Origin: Planomicrobium sp. Y74
GTDB lineage: Bacteria > Bacillota > Bacilli > Bacillales_A > Planococcaceae
NCBI RefSeq assembly: GCF_003668635.1
Contig: NZ_RCWH01000001.1
Location: 558,001 to 622,000, forward strand
Reading direction: 5' to 3'
DNA length: 64,000 bases
Every line of letters starts with the position of its first letter. Within the stretch, counting starts at the first letter, position 1. Both the position numbers and the translations under genes were made by a program. The notes beneath the pieces are model-generated. The model had not been told where the DNA came from, did no database searches, and was given only the letters and a program-made list of their open reading frames with translations. Shown piece after piece: positions 40,788 to 47,975 of the stretch.

Positions 40788-41363
40788 CTATTCCATCTCT
40801 GCAATAAATTCTTCCATCATTTCTTCATTCATTGGACCAACAATTTTTTGTTGAACCCGGCCCACAGTATCGATCATATAGGAAGTCGGGATGCTTGCCG
40901 CCTGATAAAGATCACCGATTTCACCTTCTGTGTCCATCGGTATAGGAAAAGTTAGACTGAACTCCTCTACAAATGCATTTATCTTATCCATCCCTTTATC
41001 AACAGTTGTCAGATTGACAGCCAAAATTTCAACATTTTCACCATCAGCCTGCTCATCATAGTACTTCTGCATATCAGGCATTTCTGCCCGGCAAGGCGGG
41101 CACCAGGTAGCCCAAAAATTTAAAATGACTTTTTTCCCTTTATAATCAGAAAGCCTTACAGCCTCCCCGGCGAGTGTGGTCAGTTCAAAGTCTGGAGCTC
41201 TCTCTCCTTTTGCCAAACCTTCATCTGTCGGGAGAAAATCCACAACGCTGCCCGTATTCAAACGGTCAGTTGCCTGCCTCTCCTCAACATTCTTTTGTAC
41301 AATTCCTCCTACCAGTATGACAATCAAAACTCCAACCAGCAATAAGCCCAATGTTCTCTTCAT
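40788..41363 (-). CDS. Membrane-tethered thioredoxin-like thiol-disulfide oxidoreductase (ResA/TlpA-like)
   Basis: 191 residues. One N-terminal membrane anchor (about 4-22) is followed by an AhpC/TSA-type thioredoxin domain on the outside, with the active site WCPPC (Cys 88 and 91) and the cis-proline in ASIPTSYMID. Such proteins reduce cytochrome c thiols (ResA) or serve other extracytoplasmic thiol chemistry; the ccdA/resBC partners are not in this window. The ATG at 41363 follows TGGAGTGAAAACTTT. The gene is first in a two-gene unit. Confidence 0.85.
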   Translation of the reverse strand: MKRTLGLLLVGVLIVILVGGIVQKNVEERQATDRLNTGSVVDFLPTDEGLAKGERAPDFELTTLAGEAVRLSDYKGKKVILNFWATWCPPCRAEMPDMQKYYDEQADGENVEILAVNLTTVDKGMDKINAFVEEFSLTFPIPMDTEGEIGDLYQAASIPTSYMIDTVGRVQQKIVGPMNEEMMEEFIAEME

Positions 41364-41448
41364 AAAGTTTTCACTCCATTCGGATATCATCATACGATAA
41401 AATCCATTCAGTATGCTACTGTCCAGACAGCAAAAGCATAAAAATCCG

Positions 41449-41479
41449 TAAAAAAACCGGCATCTGTGACGATGCCGGT
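41449..41479 (-). terminator. Terminator of the M23 peptidase gene
   Basis: On the minus strand ACCGGCATC / GATGCCGGT with a six-base loop (41456-41479) is followed by seven T residues. Confidence 0.9.
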
Positions 41480-41486
41480 CAATAAT

Positions 41487-42809
41487 TTATCCGCCGATAT
41501 AATTGATAGGGTTAACTGCATTTGAACGAGCACCATTCCAAGATCCAATGTGGATTTCAAAATGCAAGTGCGATCCAGTCGAACGGCCTGTGCTGCCCAT
41601 TCCACCAATGCGTTGTCCTTGAGATACACCTTGTCCAACAGATACGCCAATCGAGCTAAGGTGTGCATATACAGTTGTATAAGCCTGGCCATTGATCGAA
41701 TGTGTAATCATGATGACATTGCCGTAGGTTCCCATAGCGCCAGCGTAAGATACATAACCTGAAGCTGCTGCATTGATTGAAGTTCCTATTCCATTTGCGA
41801 TGTCAATACCCAAGTGATTCTCGTGGCCCGCTCCAATATTACGGCCACCGTAGTTGGATGATAAACGGCCAGCTGCTGGACGGATGAAACCACCACTGTT
41901 TTGAACCGGTGCGCTGTATGTTGTAACTGATGAGCTTGAAGACTGGTTGCTTGCTGCCGCTTTTTGGGCTGCAGCTCTTTCAGCCGCTTCTTTGCGTTTG
42001 CGTTCTTCTTCAGCTTTTCTTGCAATTTCCTGTAAACGTGCCTGTTCATCAGCGATTTTTTTCGCTAAGGCATTGCTTACGCCAATTACTTCAGCATGCT
42101 CTTTTTCCAAATCGGATTTTTCTTTAGCAAGGCGTTTCTGCTCTGCTTCCAAGTCCGCTTTCAAGCCTGCCTGTTCTTTCTTTTTGCTGTCAAGGGATGC
42201 TTTTAAATCTTCCAATTCTGCACGGCGTTGTTCTTGCTCCGCCAATTTGCTTTCCACTTCAGCTTTTTGTTCAGCAAGAAGTTTTTTGTCCTCTGCCTGT
42301 TCGCGCATAATATCACGATCTGCTTCGATCAGCATATTTACTGCTGAGAAACGGTCGATGAAATCCACGAAGCTGTTTGCTCCAAGCAATACATCAATAT
42401 AGTCAACTGAACCACCGCTTAATTGGATAGCGCGTGCGCGTTCCTTAAGCAATTCTTCGCGTTCAGCAATTTTATGCTCTAATTCTTCGATCGAGGCTTT
42501 CAACTCTTCGATTTCTACAATCGTTTGGTCAATTTCAGCTTGTACTGAATTGATTTTATCCTCGGTTTCAGTAATCTTATTTTCCAACTCATTGATTTGT
42601 GCAACGATTTTTTCAAGTGTAGATTGATTTTCGCTGATTGCATTCGCTTTTTCATTGATATTCGAATTTAATTCGCTCTTTTTTCTTTCAGCTTCCTGCT
42701 GTTCCTTTTTCAGGTCGCTCAAATCATTGGCGCTTACTGATGGGGTTACCATCGTAATTGCCAATAATAATGAAACAACAGACAACATCCATTTCGACTT
42801 CGAGTTCAA
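41487..42809 (-). CDS. Coiled-coil M23 peptidoglycan endopeptidase (EnvC/PcsB-type layout)
   Basis: 440 residues: signal peptide (1-27, ending SVSA), a long charged coiled coil (about 30-285), a short Ser-rich linker and a C-terminal LytM/M23 domain. The zinc ligands are intact (HLGIDIANG, YAHLSSIG, SHLHFEI), so, unlike EnvC of E. coli, it should be active itself. The gene lies just downstream of ftsE-ftsX, whose products control coiled-coil hydrolases at the septum or side wall, and it is a strong candidate for their target. The start is TTG at 42809 after AAAGGGG. Confidence 0.9.
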   Translation of the reverse strand: MNSKSKWMLSVVSLLLAITMVTPSVSANDLSDLKKEQQEAERKKSELNSNINEKANAISENQSTLEKIVAQINELENKITETEDKINSVQAEIDQTIVEIEELKASIEELEHKIAEREELLKERARAIQLSGGSVDYIDVLLGANSFVDFIDRFSAVNMLIEADRDIMREQAEDKKLLAEQKAEVESKLAEQEQRRAELEDLKASLDSKKKEQAGLKADLEAEQKRLAKEKSDLEKEHAEVIGVSNALAKKIADEQARLQEIARKAEEERKRKEAAERAAAQKAAASNQSSSSSVTTYSAPVQNSGGFIRPAAGRLSSNYGGRNIGAGHENHLGIDIANGIGTSINAAASGYVSYAGAMGTYGNVIMITHSINGQAYTTVYAHLSSIGVSVGQGVSQGQRIGGMGSTGRSTGSHLHFEIHIGSWNGARSNAVNPINYIGG

Positions 42810-42905
42810 GTTCGTGTTCCCCTTTCGGCTTTACGTTCTTATCTATCTGTCTCTTTTTATCTCTCTACGACTATTTATATTATTCATATTAACTATCTTC
42901 TATTA

Positions 42906-43790
42906 TTAAACACGCAGGAATTTGCGGATTGACATGAAGCTTCCCCAGATTCCGATGAACACTCCCATAAGGAGGATCAATGCACTTACCTGGTAAATGA
43001 ATGGTTCGAAATCCAGTAGCTGGATCATCTCACCTCTCAATTTAGGTCCCAGGAATTCAGTTACGTTGTAGTAAAGCGCTACGATTAAACCGATTGGCAG
43101 GATTGAACCCAGCAAACCGAGCCACATTCCTTCAAGAATGAATGGAATCCGGACGAACCAGTTTGTTGCCCCGACCAGTTTCATGATTTCAATTTCATGA
43201 CGTCTCGCAACAATCGTGATGCGGATCGTGTTTGAAATCAGGAACATTGCGGTAAACAGTAAAGCGAGGATCAAAACGAGGCCAACGTTGCGGCCGGTGT
43301 TCAGGAATGTGAACAGTTTTTCAATTTTGCCTTCGCCATATTCCACTTTTTCGACGCCTTCCAATGCAGAAAGCTCAGTAGCGACATTTTCTGTTTGCTG
43401 AGGTTCTGTCGCTTTTACATAAAACACATCCCGCAGCGGGTTGTTTTGCTCAAACAGCCGGAACTCATTACCGAAATCCATGACCAGATCAGACAGTTCA
43501 TCTTCTTTTGTGGAGTAGACGACCGATTCGACACCAGAGATGCCTTTAATGGCTGTTTCCATTTCAGAAATGACCTCTTCATCAGCTTCCAAGGATACGA
43601 AAGATTTGATTTCCACATCGTTTTCAAGGTCATCTGCCACTTTATTCAAGTTCATCATAATCAGGACAAAAACCCCGACCAGTAATAATGTGACTGTTAC
43701 TGCGCTGACGGATGCAAATGTCATCCAGCCGTTGCGTCCAAGGCTCTTAAGGCTTTCACGGAAATGCCGAGTCAATGTTCTAGCCTTCAT
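42906..43790 (-). CDS. ftsX: Cell-division ABC transporter permease FtsX
   Basis: 294 residues, four membrane spans with a large outer domain between the first two (about 55-165), the part that binds wall hydrolases. RHFRESLKSLGRNGWMTFASVSAV is the family start and RRHEIEIMKLVGATNWFVRIPF the conserved C-terminal loop. The ATG at 43790, after GGAGGTGACTACGGAT, overlaps the ftsE end by 11 bases. The M23 gene follows after 96 bases. Confidence 0.95.
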   Translation of the reverse strand: MKARTLTRHFRESLKSLGRNGWMTFASVSAVTVTLLLVGVFVLIMMNLNKVADDLENDVEIKSFVSLEADEEVISEMETAIKGISGVESVVYSTKEDELSDLVMDFGNEFRLFEQNNPLRDVFYVKATEPQQTENVATELSALEGVEKVEYGEGKIEKLFTFLNTGRNVGLVLILALLFTAMFLISNTIRITIVARRHEIEIMKLVGATNWFVRIPFILEGMWLGLLGSILPIGLIVALYYNVTEFLGPKLRGEMIQLLDFEPFIYQVSALILLMGVFIGIWGSFMSIRKFLRV

Positions 43791-44466
43791 ATCCGTAGTC
43801 ACCTCCAACTTCATCACGGGCAATTAGTCCGCCTTCGATAGCGATGACACGGTGTCTCATGGTATTAACGATTTCCCGGTTATGTGTTGCCATCAAAATA
43901 GTTGTTCCGCTAGCATTGATGCGTTCGAAGAGATTCATGATATCCCATGAAGTTTCAGGGTCAAGGTTTCCAGTAGGCTCATCGGCAATGACCACTTTCG
44001 GTGTATTGACGATTGAACGGGCAACTGAAATCCGTTGCTGTTCTCCCCCGGACAATTCTCTAGGGAACATCCGTGCTTTATGCTTCAAACCTACAAGATC
44101 GAGAACTTCCAACACGCGTTTGCGGATAGCTTCTGGTTTTTCCTCAATTACTTCCAAAGCAAATGCTACGTTTTCATAGACATTCAGTCTGGGCAGCAAT
44201 TTGAAATCCTGGAATACGACGCCGATTTGGCGACGCAGTAATGGAACGTTCTTTCTTTTAATCTTTGCAAGGTCTACTCCATTGACCAGCATCTGTCCTG
44301 AAGTCGGGCTTTCTTCTCGATACATCATTTTGATGAAAGTCGATTTACCCGCTCCACTTGGACCTACTATATATACAAACTCGCCTTGTTTGATCTCAAC
44401 GTTCATGCCGTTGAGAGCAACTATGCCGTTTGGATATTTTTTATAGACGTTCTTCATTTGTATCAT
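43780..44466 (-). CDS. ftsE: Cell-division ABC transporter ATPase FtsE
   Basis: 228 residues. Walker A is VGPSGAGKST (34-43), signature LSGGEQQRISVA, Walker B VVIADEPTGNLDP. With FtsX it transmits ATP hydrolysis across the membrane to activate wall hydrolases. AGGTGG lies nine bases before the ATG. The 287-base gap upstream is AT-rich; it holds an isolated TATAAT on the minus strand (44558-44563) and the cccB terminator, so ftsEX likely has its own promoter. Confidence 0.96.
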   Translation of the reverse strand: MIQMKNVYKKYPNGIVALNGMNVEIKQGEFVYIVGPSGAGKSTFIKMMYREESPTSGQMLVNGVDLAKIKRKNVPLLRRQIGVVFQDFKLLPRLNVYENVAFALEVIEEKPEAIRKRVLEVLDLVGLKHKARMFPRELSGGEQQRISVARSIVNTPKVVIADEPTGNLDPETSWDIMNLFERINASGTTILMATHNREIVNTMRHRVIAIEGGLIARDEVGGDYGYEG

Positions 44467-44709
44467 CTACTATAACCACCTATATATATTGTATTTCACA
44501 AAAACATTAAGTGTCCTAAAAAACCAGCAAACCCATTGTAGCACTTTTAAAACCCTTATTATATTACATTTCTGTATCAAATAAAGTCAGGTTTTGCAAT
44601 AATACATGTGCTTTTGGATACACTTTTGTAAATTTTGCATTTCTTATTACCTATGTAATGTTATTGTCATTTAAGATAACTGCTATATTTTAATATAATT
44701 TTCGCATAT

Positions 44710-44735
44710 AAAAAAACCGACTTTTCAGTCGGTTT
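44710..44735 (-). terminator. Terminator of cccB
   Basis: AAACCGAC / GTCGGTTT (44714-44721 and 44728-44735) with a six-base loop, then seven T residues on the minus strand. Confidence 0.88.
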
Positions 44736-44753
44736 CACTGTTTACTTCTGATT

Positions 44754-45110
44754 TTATTGCTGTTCCGATAACCAGGCAGCTACTGCTTCAGCTTCTTCGC
44801 CTTCGATAATCTTAGCCGGCATTGCACCTCGGCCTTCCAGAATGACTGTCAGAATTTCGTCTTCCGATAATCTTGATCCCACATCATTAAGCGGAGGGAA
44901 ATTACCTTGTCCTTCAAGGTTTTCACCGTGGCAGGAAATACAGTTTTGATTTACAATCTGTTCCGCATCAATTGAAGATTCCCCACCTGAAGGTGTTTCT
45001 TCCGGTGTTTCTTCCGGTGTTTCTTCCGCAGGTTCTGTACTTTCTCCGCCTCCACAAGCTCCCAGAATGAGCGTAGTACCGAATAATAACGCCATTAAAT
45101 TTTTTTTCAT
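44754..45110 (-). CDS. cccB: Cytochrome c-551 lipoprotein (CccB)
   Basis: 118 residues. A lipoprotein signal ends in LGAC (Cys 19). A Glu/Thr/Pro linker with three EETP repeats follows, then a small cytochrome c domain with heme motif CISCH (57-61) and axial Met 97 in GAMPAK. It passes electrons from the bc complex to the terminal oxidase on the outer face. The ATG at 45110 follows AAAAGGAGGAAAGACC; an earlier frame would run into the neighbouring gene. Its place beside ftsE matches B. subtilis. Confidence 0.92.
   Translation of the reverse strand: MKKNLMALLFGTTLILGACGGGESTEPAEETPEETPEETPSGGESSIDAEQIVNQNCISCHGENLEGQGNFPPLNDVGSRLSEDEILTVILEGRGAMPAKIIEGEEAEAVAAWLSEQQ
44992..45027. repeat. Three 12-bp tandem repeats in cccB
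   Basis: GGTGTTTCTTCC occurs three times in a row and encodes the EETP repeats of the linker between lipid anchor and heme domain. Confidence 0.9.
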
Positions 45111-45156
45111 GGTCTTTCCTCCTTTTAAATAATCTATTAGTACAAGTATACCTGAG

Positions 45157-46029
45157 CTATGCCCGTTTGAAACCTTCACCTAAAACTTCCGATGCATCGG
45201 AAACGATGACAAAAGCAGTAGGGTCAACCCTTTTTACCACCTGTTTCAATTTCGTGAACTCTGTCTGATGGACAACAACCATCAAAATTGGACGCTCCGA
45301 ATCCGTATAACCGCCAGTTGCAGTCAGCTTTGTAACACCACGGTCCACTTCTTCATAAATCGCATCCCGAATTTCCATTTGTTTCATTGTAATAATATAG
45401 ACAAGTTTTGATCTGCCAAATCCGACTTGAACCAAGTCTATGGTTTTAGAAGTGACATAAAGCCCAATCAATGCATAAAGTCCTCGTTCAATATCGAAAA
45501 CGGCTGCAGCTGCGAGGACAATCATTCCATCAATTAACGCGATGCTCGTGCCAAGCGTCAAACCTGTGAACTTCGTAATGATTTGAGCTGCCAGGTCTGT
45601 TCCTCCAGTAGAAGCTTTCCCACGGAAGACGATGCCGAGTCCAAGACCGACCAGGATTCCGCCAAACAATGCCCCTAAGAGTGGATTCATCGTCCAAGCT
45701 TCCCAGTCTTCCGTCAGGTAAACGACAAACGGGAGAAAAATGGTTCCTACAGCAGATTTTAAGCCGAAATTCTTCCCCAGCAGTATTACCCCAGCAATGA
45801 ATAAGGGAATGTTAAATGCCCACTGCACAAATGCAGGTTTCCATTCAAAAAGCCCAAACAGGATTGTACTAATCCCGCTGACACCTCCCGAAGCAACTTC
45901 ATTTGGCAAAAGGAAAACATTGAATGAAATCGCAACCAGCGCTGAGCCGATGATGACATATATGTAATCCATAAATTCTGTTAAAAATGGATGCGCTTCT
46001 TTTCTATTGCGTTGATTTTTCTTACCCAT
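45157..46029 (-). CDS. yvjA: YitT family membrane protein (YvjA-like)
   Basis: 290 residues: five to six spans of the YitT_membrane domain (about 15-200; NVFLLPNEVASGGVSGIS, GKASTGGTDLAAQII) and a C-terminal cytoplasmic DUF2179 domain (about 215-285). The transported solute, if any, is unknown. The position between prfB and cccB equals that of yvjA in B. subtilis. The ATG is preceded by AAAGAGGAAATGAATTTAT. A repeat-filled gap separates it from prfB. Confidence 0.85.
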   Translation of the reverse strand: MGKKNQRNRKEAHPFLTEFMDYIYVIIGSALVAISFNVFLLPNEVASGGVSGISTILFGLFEWKPAFVQWAFNIPLFIAGVILLGKNFGLKSAVGTIFLPFVVYLTEDWEAWTMNPLLGALFGGILVGLGLGIVFRGKASTGGTDLAAQIITKFTGLTLGTSIALIDGMIVLAAAAVFDIERGLYALIGLYVTSKTIDLVQVGFGRSKLVYIITMKQMEIRDAIYEEVDRGVTKLTATGGYTDSERPILMVVVHQTEFTKLKQVVKRVDPTAFVIVSDASEVLGEGFKRA

Positions 46030-46157
46030 ATAAATTCATTTCCTCTTTCCTGTACTTTATTCTTTTCGGCTAACATGAATGATAAGCCCTGTCAGAGTAT
46101 ACCAAAGCGGAGGCTGCTTGTGAACTTCATCCGGATAAAGCAAAAGATCCCGCAAGC

Positions 46158-46275
46158 CTTTGCGACGTAGGTAGCGCAGCGATGCAACGCACTTTCATGT
46201 CTCGAAGCTAGCGACAACGATGCAGCGGTTTTTCATGTCCCGAAGCTAGCGTAGCGATGCAGGGACAGAGACATG
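46158..46275. repeat. Family A interspersed repeat, copy 2
   Basis: It begins CTTTGCGACGTAGGTAGCG and continues GCAGCGATGCAACGCACTTT, near-identical to 39542-39580, then carries two more GAAGCTAGCG units. The last is framed by CATGTCCC and GGGACAGAGACATG as in copy 1. Upstream (46030-46157) I see only AT-rich leader for yvjA. Confidence 0.8.
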
Positions 46276-46339
46276 AGCACGGGTTTTGGAAAGCGGAGCT
46301 GTTTTGCGGAATATCGGTTTCCTAGCTTTCTTTCTCAAC

Positions 46340-46375
46340 AAGCAAAAATCCCGCAAGCAAAAGCTTGCGGGATTT
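46340..46375 (-). terminator. Terminator downstream of prfB
   Basis: AAATCCCGCAAGC / GCTTGCGGGATTT (46346-46358 and 46363-46375) with a four-base loop, then T residues on the minus strand. It follows prfB across the repeat cluster. Confidence 0.85.
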
Positions 46376-46400
46376 CTTCATTATTAGTTTAGTGGGTGTT

Positions 46401-46711
46401 TTCGCTTTTCTCTGTCCAGACTCCAACGGCCCAGCTCTTCGGGTCATAAGCCAGCCCAACTGCGCGGCCAAGGCCACTTCGTTGGTCTGTCTTATGCCTG
46501 TCAGAGCTAATCGGGCGTTGTCACTTTTCTCTGTCCAGACTCCAACGGCCAACTCCTCGAGTCGTAAGTCTCTCTGACTAGGCGGCTGAAATTTCCACTG
46601 CTGGTTCATATGAACTTATGGTGCTCCTGCATCGCTGCGCTAGCTTCGTCGCAAAGAGTCGGTCGAACTCCCTTCGCCCAACTCTTAGCTGAACGGCCGT
46701 TTCCGCTTTTC
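46401..46711 (-). repeat. Family B repeat cluster with a family A fragment
   Basis: Read on the minus strand from 46711: GAAAAGCGGAAACGGCCG starts two bases after the prfB stop; a family A fragment (46628-46655) interrupts; then the tail of a B unit (GAGTTGGCCGTTGGAGTC) runs straight into a complete unit (GAAAAGTGACAACGCCCG ... GGAGTCTGGACA), followed by the start of one more (GAAAAGCG). So B units sit in tandem here and are mixed with family A. Confidence 0.83.
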
Positions 46712-46712
46712 T

Positions 46713-47817
46713 TTATTGCATCTTCGACCGCAGCAACGAGTTGATGAAGCCGTCGATGTCTCCATCCATAACCGCCTGCAGATTCCCAGTTTCAAAATTC
46801 GTACGGTGATCTTTTACCATTGAATACGGGTGGAATACATAAGAGCGGATCTGGCTTCCCCAGCCGATTTCTTTTTGTTCCCCACGAATTTCAAGAAGCT
46901 GTGCTTCCTGTTCTTCGATTTTCAATGCATAGAGTTTTGCTTTCAACATCTGCATCGCTTTCTCACGGTTTTTGATCTGTGAACGTTCCTGTTGGCATGT
47001 TACCACTGCACCCGTTGGAAGGTGAGTAATGCGGACAGCTGAATCAGTCGTGTTAATATGCTGGCCGCCGGCGCCGCTTGCCCGATACGTATCGATTTTC
47101 AAGTCTTCTGTACGGATATCAATTTCGATTTCTCCAGTGAATTCCGGCATGACTTCACATGATACAAATGAGGTATGGCGTCTTCCTGATGAGTCAAAAG
47201 GTGAAATGCGGACAAGGCGGTGAACCCCTTTTTCCGCTTTCAGATAACCATATGCGTTATGGCCCTTTATTCCGAGTGTAACGGATTTGACCCCAGCTTC
47301 TTCACCTGCCAGATAGTCGAGTGTTTCAACTTTGAAGCCCCGTTTTTCAGCCCAGCGCGTGTACATCCGAAGAAGCATGGAACACCAATCCTGGGATTCG
47401 GTTCCGCCTGCTCCCGGATGCAATTCCAAAATCGCATTGTTTTTATCATAAGGTTCACTTAAAAGCATCTGTAATTCATAATCACTGAGTTTGGTTTTAA
47501 ACTCTTTTAGTTCTTCACTGAGGTCTTCATGTAATTCTTCATCCATTTCTTCGCGCAACAATTCGAGGGTCATCTCCATGTTTTCCTGAGATTCCACAAA
47601 GTCGTGATAGGTATTGACGATTTCCTTTAAACTGTTCAATTCTGAAATTACGACTTGCGCTGCTTCCTGGTTGTTCCAAAAATCGGGATCGATCATCATT
47701 TCATCCAATTCCTGAATTCTGGCCTCTTTGTTTTCTAAGTCAAAGAGACCCCCTGAAGTCCGCTAGCTTTGCGGAAGATTTGTCGAGCTCATTTCGAATA
47801 TCTGCTAATTCCATCAT
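46713..47817 (-). CDS. prfB: Peptide chain release factor 2, with programmed +1 frameshift
   Basis: RF2 ends translation at UGA and UAA. The first frame runs from the ATG at 47817 (after GAGGAGGAAATATATA; a second ATG follows directly) for 25 codons to an in-frame TGA at 47742-47740. The ribosome must slip +1 on CTT (47745-47743) and continue at GAC (47741), giving about 367 residues. The slip site CTTTGAC and the internal Shine-Dalgarno AGGGGG (47754-47749) match the classic autoregulatory site. SPF (RISPFDSSG) and GGQ ([11 protein letters not shown]) motifs are present. It is not a pseudogene. Confidence 0.97.
47739..47754 (-). promoter_or_regulatory. RF2 programmed frameshift site
   Basis: On the minus strand AGGGGGTCTCTTTGAC: an anti-Shine-Dalgarno pairing element three bases before the CTT slip codon and the TGA stop. 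Low RF2 leaves the TGA unread and favours the shift. Confidence 0.97.
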
Positions 47818-47836
47818 TATATATTTCCTCCTCGTA

Positions 47837-47878
47837 AGAAAAGCGCAAGCGCCTTGTTGCCGCTGGAGTCCGGGCAGT
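47837..47878 (-). repeat. Family B repeat remnant between secA and prfB
   Basis: GAAAAGCGCAAGCGCCTTGTTGCC is a unit start and is followed almost at once by CGCTGGAGTCCGGGCA, a unit end; the inverted middle is gone. It lies directly before the prfB ribosome site. I write it in plus-strand order. Confidence 0.6.
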
Positions 47879-47934
47879 ACACCGCTCCTCCAGAGCCATA
47901 TTCAATATTAAAATTTCATATTTTCCCCGTAAAG

Positions 47935-47973
47935 AACACCGAAGAGCTTAAAGCTCTTCGGCAATTAGGTGTT
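47935..47973 (-). terminator. Probable terminator of secA
   Basis: CCGAAGAGCTT / AAGCTCTTCGG (47939-47949 and 47951-47961), extended by AACACC / GGTGTT, follows the secA stop. The T-tract on the minus strand is broken (TGTTCTTTA), so read-through into prfB is possible. Confidence 0.6.
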
Positions 47974-47975
47974 CC

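Noticed and set aside
41364..41455. A SAM riboswitch or T-box before the trans-sulfuration pair
   Set aside because: The leader is under 100 bases and shows neither the SAM-I core nor a T-box sequence.
46322..46609. A 95-codon open frame on the minus strand
   Set aside because: It is made of family B repeat and a terminator, has no ribosome site and no protein-like pattern.
46713..47817. prfB as a frameshifted pseudogene
   Set aside because: The shift lies at the classic RF2 site with its Shine-Dalgarno and slip codon, and both frames are otherwise intact.
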